Below, piece by piece: positions 59,329 to 64,000 of a stretch of 64,000 bases of DNA. Below the pieces are notes generated by a model. It saw only the letters and a list, made by a program, of their open reading frames with translations. It was not told the DNA's origin and did no database searches. Source of the stretch: Marispirochaeta sp964554875 (GTDB lineage Bacteria; Spirochaetota; Spirochaetia; JC444; Marispirochaetaceae); assembly GCA_964554875.1 (NCBI GenBank), contig CAZKQJ010000004.1, forward strand, positions 1-64,000. Direction: 5' to 3'. Numbering within the stretch: position 1 is the first letter of the stretch; every line of letters begins with the position of its first letter. A program made the position numbers and the translations under genes.

Positions 59329-60615
59329 ATGGGCACAACTACTATCCGCATAATTTTCATGTCTCTCCTTGCAGCAGAATTCTGCTGCTCTGTTTTTCTG
59401 GAAATCCTGAACCTCCGGAATCTGCGTAAAGCCGAAGATACCCGGCCGGATGATGCAGAGGCTTACTCAAAGTACGATTCAAGTACCCTGTTCCAGGTCC
59501 TCTCCTATTCACGGGACAAGACGTATTTTGCCCTTTTGTCACTGACCCTGAGCTTCCTGCTTACTGCGATTCTGGTTGTATGGAAAGTTCCCGGGAAAAT
59601 AGAAGCTCTTTTTCTTGTCCTCAGCGATAGCCACTACCTTACGGGTATCGGAACTCTGTTCACTGTCGCCCTGATGTTTTCTGTTCCCGCTGTTATACTC
59701 GGTGCATGGCTGCACTTTGTAATTGAGGAACAACACGGTTTCAACAGAATGAACCTGAAGCTTTTTATTCAGGATATCCTGAAAAGTGCGTTGCTTTCTG
59801 TTCTGCTTGGCCTTCCCCTGTCGTATGCCATTCTGTGGCTGGTTGAGTTTCTCGGCCCTCTCTGGTGGTTGTACAGCTTTATTCTTGTAGCAATTACACA
59901 GCTGCTTATCTCTTTTCTTTTCCCGGTACTGATTGCACCCCTCTTTTTCCGTTTCAGTCCCCTGGAAGATGGAAGCTTGAAGGAGCGTCTGCAGAAGCTT
60001 GCACAAAAGACCGGTTTCACCTTCAAATCGATCCAGGTAATGGATGGCAGCCGCAGAAGCAGTCACTCCAATGCCTTTTTCTCCGGTTTTGGTTCCTCCA
60101 GGCGGATCGCCCTGTTCGACACCCTTATCGAGACCCTTTCAGAAGAACAGATCGAAGCCGTAGTCGCCCACGAACTGGGACACGCGAAAAAGGGCCATAT
60201 TGTACGACAGCTCGGATCATCGCTTATTATTCTGTTCTGCACCTTCGGCCTGCTTGGATATCTGCTGGACCGGGAAGTGCTGTTTTCGGTATTCGGTTTT
60301 CAGGCCCCTTCGGTCTATGCACTGCTGGTAATTGTGCTGTTTTTCAGCTCTCCCCTGACTTTCTGGCTTTCTCCGGTCTCTTCCTTCTTTTCCCGGCGCC
60401 GGGAATATGCTGCCGACGCTTTTGCCCAGGACTGCTTAGGAGATTATCGTCCCCTGGCAGAGGGATTACTCAAGCTGCAGCAGTGTAACAAATCAAACCC
60501 CGTTCCCCACAGGATCTACAGCCTTTTTCTTTACAGTCATCCAACGGTACCCGAAAGAATATCTGCAATGCGTGAGCGCTGCTCCGGGGAATCCGAAAAG
60601 CCTAGGGGTTGCTGA
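59329..60615 (+). CDS. M48 family (Ste24-like) membrane metalloprotease
   Basis: This roughly 428-residue protein has about six or seven hydrophobic segments and the zinc-binding HExxH in VVAHELGHAKKGH (near residue 280), with the third ligand Glu in RRREYAADAFAQ. The N-terminal half matches the CAAX-protease N-terminal domain. The frame is open from ATG 59284, but that codon lies in the stem of the preceding terminator, so ATG 59329 (or 59359) is preferred. It probably takes part in membrane protein quality control. Its end overlaps the capA-like gene by 14 bases. Confidence 0.88.
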   Translation: MGTTTIRIIFMSLLAAEFCCSVFLEILNLRNLRKAEDTRPDDAEAYSKYDSSTLFQVLSYSRDKTYFALLSLTLSFLLTAILVVWKVPGKIEALFLVLSDSHYLTGIGTLFTVALMFSVPAVILGAWLHFVIEEQHGFNRMNLKLFIQDILKSALLSVLLGLPLSYAILWLVEFLGPLWWLYSFILVAITQLLISFLFPVLIAPLFFRFSPLEDGSLKERLQKLAQKTGFTFKSIQVMDGSRRSSHSNAFFSGFGSSRRIALFDTLIETLSEEQIEAVVAHELGHAKKGHIVRQLGSSLIILFCTFGLLGYLLDREVLFSVFGFQAPSVYALLVIVLFFSSPLTFWLSPVSSFFSRRREYAADAFAQDCLGDYRPLAEGLLKLQQCNKSNPVPHRIYSLFLYSHPTVPERISAMRERCSGESEKPRGC

Positions 60616-62041
60616 GACCATCCGAAAGCTCTCTGAATTGCCGCAGGATTCTGCCTTCACGGTCTTTCCGGACATTGGGACCATCGATCTGAACCGCCAG
60701 GTCCCGTCTGTAGAGGATCTTTCCGTCTATTATTCCAAGGGAAGCAACAAGGGAATCTTCGGCATAGGGCATCTCTTCCATTCCGTTGAAAAGGAAATTA
60801 CCCAGAGAGTAGTATATTATTCCCCCCTTATAATGCTCAGCTCCCTGAAGCACATGGGGGTGAGAACCGAAAACGATATCCGCGCCGGCATCTATGAAGG
60901 ATCTGTATCGTATCTTCTGCTCGGGATCCGGTATACGCTGCCATTCATGACCCCCGTGTACCATGACGATGTCTATTCCATCCTCCGCAGAGAAGGAAGA
61001 AATCGCGGATAAAGCATCTTTTCCATACCAGAGGATTCCGGGCCGTTCAGAGCTGACTGCAGCCTGGGTCCTTCCGTCAAAGCCGTTTCGTTCCCTTGGG
61101 AAGGCGCCCACGGATAGTATGCGAATTTTGACGCCGTTTATGGAAAAGACTGCGGGCTCGAGGGCATCCCGAAGAGACTCGGCCGCGCCGGAAGTGCTGA
61201 TTCCATACTCCCTCAGGTACCCCAGGGTATCCAGAAAGCCTAGCTCGCCATAGTCATAACAATGATTATTGGTGAGCGAGAGATATTCGAATCCTGTCTG
61301 TTTCAAGGCCTCCAGAACTTCCGGACGAAACCGGAAGTTGTAACTTTTGGGAGTCCTGCTTCCACGAACAGTAACAGCCCCTTCCAGATTTCCCATCAGC
61401 AGATCGAAACCTGTCAAATGGGGCAGCAGGTCGGAGAATATCCTCTCCTTTCCGTCAGCCTGATGGATAAGCACATCCTCTATTCCCCGCTGCAGCATCA
61501 TGTCTCCCACTGCAGCGATCCAGACAAGCCCGGGAGCTGAATCCCGAAGCTTGGATTCAAGATACGCATCGAGGGCATCCTCAATTCTTTCTGTACGAAC
61601 AGGATCAGTTTCCGTATTCCATTCCGGAACAATATGTTTCCACTGCTTAAGGGGATACTCGCTATCCGCCGGGCTATACCCATTCACCAGGGCGCTCCTG
61701 CCGGCATACTTCCAGCGGCTGAGCGCTATGAGCGGAAGTTCCTCGCTTCGCAGTTCCTGGAGGCTCAGGGAATCCCTGTAATCGCCGGGATCCTTCAAAG
61801 GAACCAGGAACTCCAGGGACAGGACAAATCTTTGAGCCTCGGAACTGACAGTCTCGTAAACCGAAAGGACAAGATCAGGCGTGGAATCACCCGCGTCATT
61901 GTAAAGAGCAAAGCCTTCCGGAAGAACAAACAATCCCGGGTCAATGTCCGTATCCTTGAATGATACCGTTACCGTGTCCTCTCCCGTACAGGAAAACAGA
62001 GAGAAAAGAAAAACAAGTAAAAAGGGGACTGCTTTAATCAT
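60602..62041 (-). CDS. CapA-like lipoprotein (metallophosphatase fold)
   Basis: This 479-residue protein has a signal peptide with lipobox LFSLFSC, a variable N-terminal region (about 20-165), then a CapA/PgsA-type domain: IAAVGDMMLQRGIEDVL, MGNLEGAV, LSLTNNHCYDYGELGF, VMVHGGHEW and GSHPHVLQG, which form the metal site. CapA proteins are linked to poly-gamma-glutamate, but no other capsule genes lie nearby, so the substrate is unknown. The N-terminal part may bind a wall or envelope component. Confidence 0.87.
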   Translation of the reverse strand: MIKAVPFLLVFLFSLFSCTGEDTVTVSFKDTDIDPGLFVLPEGFALYNDAGDSTPDLVLSVYETVSSEAQRFVLSLEFLVPLKDPGDYRDSLSLQELRSEELPLIALSRWKYAGRSALVNGYSPADSEYPLKQWKHIVPEWNTETDPVRTERIEDALDAYLESKLRDSAPGLVWIAAVGDMMLQRGIEDVLIHQADGKERIFSDLLPHLTGFDLLMGNLEGAVTVRGSRTPKSYNFRFRPEVLEALKQTGFEYLSLTNNHCYDYGELGFLDTLGYLREYGISTSGAAESLRDALEPAVFSINGVKIRILSVGAFPRERNGFDGRTQAAVSSERPGILWYGKDALSAISSFSAEDGIDIVMVHGGHEWQRIPDPEQKIRYRSFIDAGADIVFGSHPHVLQGAEHYKGGIIYYSLGNFLFNGMEEMPYAEDSLVASLGIIDGKILYRRDLAVQIDGPNVRKDREGRILRQFRELSDGLSNP

Positions 62042-62066
62042 GGCTTTGGAGTATAGTATAAACCGT

Positions 62067-62333
62067 ATGAAAATTGGAACAGGCAGATGGTATGCTCCCC
62101 GCTACAGCGGTCGGAAGGTCCCTCTGTACAGAATCAAGCACATATCGGGTAATGAAATTATCATGGAAATCTGGGAATTCGATAAAAAGACACGAAAGAT
62201 TACACCGGTGGACAGGTACGTTCCGGTGGATGCGGATTTCTTTGAAAACAAGAGTCAGGCGGAGAGCATTATGCCCGTTGAAGGGGATTTCAGGGAGGAA
62301 CTGAATCTTCCGGAGCTGGGAGATATTGAATAA
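62067..62333 (+). CDS. Small conserved-looking protein, unknown function
   Basis: This 88-residue protein (MKIGTGRWYAPRYSGRKVPL onward) is basic at the start and acidic at the end. I do not recognise it. ATG 62067 is chosen over ATG 62040 because a TATAGT -10 (62052-62057) lies just before it; this would give a leaderless mRNA and there is no Shine-Dalgarno. The stop overlaps the next gene's ATG (TAATGA), so it is coupled to the YbaK gene. It is divergent from the capA-like gene. Confidence 0.55.
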   Translation: MKIGTGRWYAPRYSGRKVPLYRIKHISGNEIIMEIWEFDKKTRKITPVDRYVPVDADFFENKSQAESIMPVEGDFREELNLPELGDIE

Positions 62334-62800
62334 TGACCCCGGCCTTACGGATCCTCAAGAGATCCGGCTTCAGTTTTATAAGCAGGGAATACAGTCATGA
62401 TCCAAGGGCTTCTGCTTTCGGTCCCGAGGCGGCGGAAAAACTTAAGGTCGAACCGGGAAGAGTTTTTAAAACCCTCATTCTGCGCTCCCCAGGGGGAGCA
62501 TACTCAGCCTGGATGCTTCCTGTAGACCGCCAGCTCGATTTGAAGAAAGCCGCGAAACTGGCCGGAGAAAAAAAGATGGATCTTGCCGATCCTGCGGAAG
62601 CAGAGCGTCTTACAGGCTACGTTAAAGGCGGGATAAGTCCCCTGGGACAAAAGCGGAGTATCCCCATCTATATCGATTCCTGCTGTCATGATCATGAGAC
62701 GATACTCTTCAGCGGAGGAAAGAGGGGTCTCCAGATAGAGATGGCTCCATCGGATTTCATACAGCTCAGCGCTGCTGTGGCCCTTGGAAAATTTTCCTGA
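62333..62800 (+). CDS. ybaK: Cys-tRNA(Pro)/aminoacyl-tRNA deacylase (YbaK/EbsC)
   Basis: This 155-residue protein hydrolyses mischarged tRNA. It has the YbaK pattern VFKTLILRSPGG, LPVDRQLDLKKAAK and GYVKGGISPLGQKR, and a normal length. The start overlaps the stop of the preceding gene. Confidence 0.92.
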   Translation: MTPALRILKRSGFSFISREYSHDPRASAFGPEAAEKLKVEPGRVFKTLILRSPGGAYSAWMLPVDRQLDLKKAAKLAGEKKMDLADPAEAERLTGYVKGGISPLGQKRSIPIYIDSCCHDHETILFSGGKRGLQIEMAPSDFIQLSAAVALGKFS

Positions 62801-62823
62801 CATGCCGTTTTTTCTGGAATCTA

Positions 62824-62852
62824 TTGACAGGTTTTTTTCTCTATGGTATGGT
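62824..62852 (+). promoter_or_regulatory. tRNA-Tyr promoter
   Basis: TTGACA (62824-62829), 17 bases, TATGGT (62847-62852), ending 11 bases before the mature tRNA. Confidence 0.7.
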
Positions 62853-62863
62853 GCTGCCTGCCT

Positions 62864-62945
62864 GGGGAGGTTCCCGAGCGGTCAAAGGGGGCAGACTGTA
62901 AATCTGTTGGCTCAGCCTTCGAAGGTTCGAATCCTTCTCTCCCCA
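62864..62945 (+). tRNA. tRNA-Tyr (GUA)
   Basis: The acceptor GGGGAGG (62864-62870) pairs with TCTCCCC (62938-62944), the anticodon loop CTGTAAA gives GUA for Tyr, a long variable arm is present as expected of a class II tRNA, and the T arm is GAAGG-TTCGAAT-CCTTC. The discriminator is A; the CCA end is not encoded. Confidence 0.95.
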
Positions 62946-62957
62946 TCAGCCTTGCAA

Positions 62958-62989
62958 GGCTCTCTTGACGATCAAGGGAGCCTTTTTTT
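62958..62989 (+). terminator. Terminator of tRNA-Tyr
   Basis: GGCTCTCTTGA and TCAAGGGAGCC form an 11-base-pair stem (one G-T pair) with a three-base loop, followed by seven T residues. Confidence 0.9.
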
Positions 62990-63055
62990 ATCCTTGAGTC
63001 CGATAACATTCCCGTATGTGTGGTACCTATCCCGGTTGTACAAGGACGATGAGTA

Positions 63056-63502
63056 ATGAAAAAACCATTCTATTCCATGGGACTACGCTTTGAATGTACC
63101 GGATGTTCCCGCTGTTGTCGCCATGAACCGGGCTATGTGTTTCTTTCGGAGAATGATCTTTCCCGCCTTTGTGCCGGCACAGGACTCAGCCGTGCCGCCT
63201 TCATCGAAAAATACTGCAGAAGTGTCAACATCCACAACTTTTCCCGTCTCAGCCTGAAGGAAAAAGAGAACTGCGATTGCATCTTCTGGAAAGACGGGGG
63301 ATGCACTATATATGAATATCGTCCCCTACAGTGTCGCACCTATCCTTTCTGGGAACCTTTTCTGCAGAGCAGGGAAGACTGGGAATCCGTTGCCGGTGAA
63401 TGCCCCGGAGTCAACAGGGGGCGGCTCTATTCCCGGAATGAGATCGACGCCTTTCTGGAAGCCCGACGTTCGGAAAAACTGCTGGGAGGAGACGATACAT
63501 GA
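63056..63502 (+). CDS. YkgJ-type cysteine-cluster protein
   Basis: This 148-residue protein has the family's metal-chelating cluster FECTGCSRCCRHEPGYV near the N-terminus and the later Cys residues in CDCIFW, GGCTIYEYRPLQCRTYPF and ECPG. Members probably bind zinc or an iron-sulfur cluster; the function is unknown. Its stop overlaps the start of the next gene (ATGA). Confidence 0.9.
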   Translation: MKKPFYSMGLRFECTGCSRCCRHEPGYVFLSENDLSRLCAGTGLSRAAFIEKYCRSVNIHNFSRLSLKEKENCDCIFWKDGGCTIYEYRPLQCRTYPFWEPFLQSREDWESVAGECPGVNRGRLYSRNEIDAFLEARRSEKLLGGDDT

Positions 63503-64000
63503 AGGTACGTTTCTGGGGAGTCCGGGGTTCCATTCCAACCCCCTTGAGTTCCCGGCAGATTCAGAGCCGCATAGCCGCGGTGGTACAGCGGATGGAAGCG
63601 CACCACCTTGAAAGTCAGCAGAGCCGGGAGAAGTTCCTGCACGATCTGCCTCCCTATATAATGGGGACTGTCGGTGGCAACACAACATGTCTTGAAGTGC
63701 GTCTCAGCGATGACACCCTTGTCATCATCGATGCCGGTTCGGGAATCCGGGAACTCGGCGCCGCCTTGAAAAAGAGAGAAGAACACATCCGGATTTATCA
63801 TATTTTCTTCACCCATTTTCACTGGGACCATCTCCAGGGACTTCCTTTTTTTGCTCCCCAGGTCTATGACTCCCGCTGTGAAATCCATTTCTACAGCCCG
63901 GTTCCGGATCTTCGAACGATTCTTGGGGATCAGATGCGAAAACCCTACTTTCCAATAACAATGGACAGTATGAACGCGGTGCTCTTTTTCCATCAGCTTA
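63499..64000 (+). CDS. Metallo-beta-lactamase-fold hydrolase (partial)
   Basis: The first 167 codons are present, running off the window. It begins MKVRFWGVRGSIPTP and has GGNTTCLEVRL, IDAGSGIRELG and the metal motif HxHxDH in FFTHFHWDHLQGLPFF. This matches the phosphodiesterase/RNase Z-like subgroup seen in spirochaetes and others, some members of which act on cyclic nucleotides. The start overlaps the YkgJ-type gene by four bases. Confidence 0.9.
   Translation, partial: MKVRFWGVRGSIPTPLSSRQIQSRIAAVVQRMEAHHLESQQSREKFLHDLPPYIMGTVGGNTTCLEVRLSDDTLVIIDAGSGIRELGAALKKREEHIRIYHIFFTHFHWDHLQGLPFFAPQVYDSRCEIHFYSPVPDLRTILGDQMRKPYFPITMDSMNAVLFFHQL

Noticed and set aside
1..64000. CRISPR arrays, insertion sequences or prophage
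   Set aside because: No regularly spaced repeats, transposase motifs or phage structural genes were seen on either strand.

Overview
The window looks like chromosomal DNA of a free-living, probably anaerobic spirochaete. This is inferred from gene content: spirochaete-style lipoproteins with lipoboxes ending in Cys, several LPP20-like lipoproteins, LL-diaminopimelate aminotransferase, a FabV-type enoyl reductase, an oxygen-sensitive class III ribonucleotide reductase, and a binding-protein-dependent TRAP and TTT transporter set. The DNA is moderately GC-rich and densely packed. I see no insertion sequence, prophage, CRISPR array or rRNA. One tRNA gene (Tyr) is present.

Layout. 1-2.3 kb: aroK-aroC (chorismate branch) with a small membrane protein downstream. 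2.4-6.1 kb: a REC-PAS-GGDEF-EAL regulator, a divergent dGTPase and a small MshEN-like protein. 6.1-10.1 kb: an operon nrdR-nrdD-(glycyl-radical/redoxin protein)-nrdG with NrdR boxes in its promoter. Here the class III reductase appears split: the large subunit lacks the C-terminal glycyl-radical motif, which sits on a separate small protein fused to a glutaredoxin-like domain. 10.1-20.3 kb: a head-to-tail operon birA-bioY-bioM-bioN-(unknown)-lhr-(DNA methyltransferase) with a textbook BirA operator at its start. 20.4-24.5 kb: an HMA-like small protein, three LPP20-type lipoproteins and a queuosine-precursor transporter.

24.5-35.9 kb: a type II fatty acid synthesis operon (fabH-fabD-fabG-fabF-fabZ-fabV) transcribed divergently from a 1842-residue single-chain biotin-dependent carboxylase with eukaryotic-ACC-like domain order. 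Together with the biotin uptake/BirA operon this forms a malonyl-CoA/fatty acid supply module. 35.9-42.5 kb: housekeeping genes (gamma carbonic anhydrase-like protein, AI-2E family permease, trpS, a phosphohexomutase, dapL, MTA/SAH nucleosidase).

42.5-59 kb: an apparent catabolic region: a TTT transporter (tctCBA) with a 2-hydroxyacid dehydrogenase, a TRAP transporter (dctPQM), a Gld-like ABC exporter module, two short-chain dehydrogenases, a TIM-barrel isomerase, a transaldolase and a GntR/FCD regulator. The tctC and dctP promoters are almost identical over 29 bp and carry the same ATCA-N6-TGAT dyad in the spacer; a related half-site lies at the gntR/SDR divergent promoter, suggesting one regulon. 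59-64 kb: a small zinc-ribbon protein, an M48 protease, a CapA-like lipoprotein, a YbaK deacylase, tRNA-Tyr, a YkgJ-type cysteine-cluster protein and the start of a metallo-beta-lactamase-fold hydrolase.

Several genes (trpS, the AI-2E permease, dgt, the 88-residue protein at 62.07 kb and possibly birA) have -10 elements so near the start codon that their mRNAs would be leaderless or nearly so. All functional calls rest on motif recognition by eye; no database search was run.
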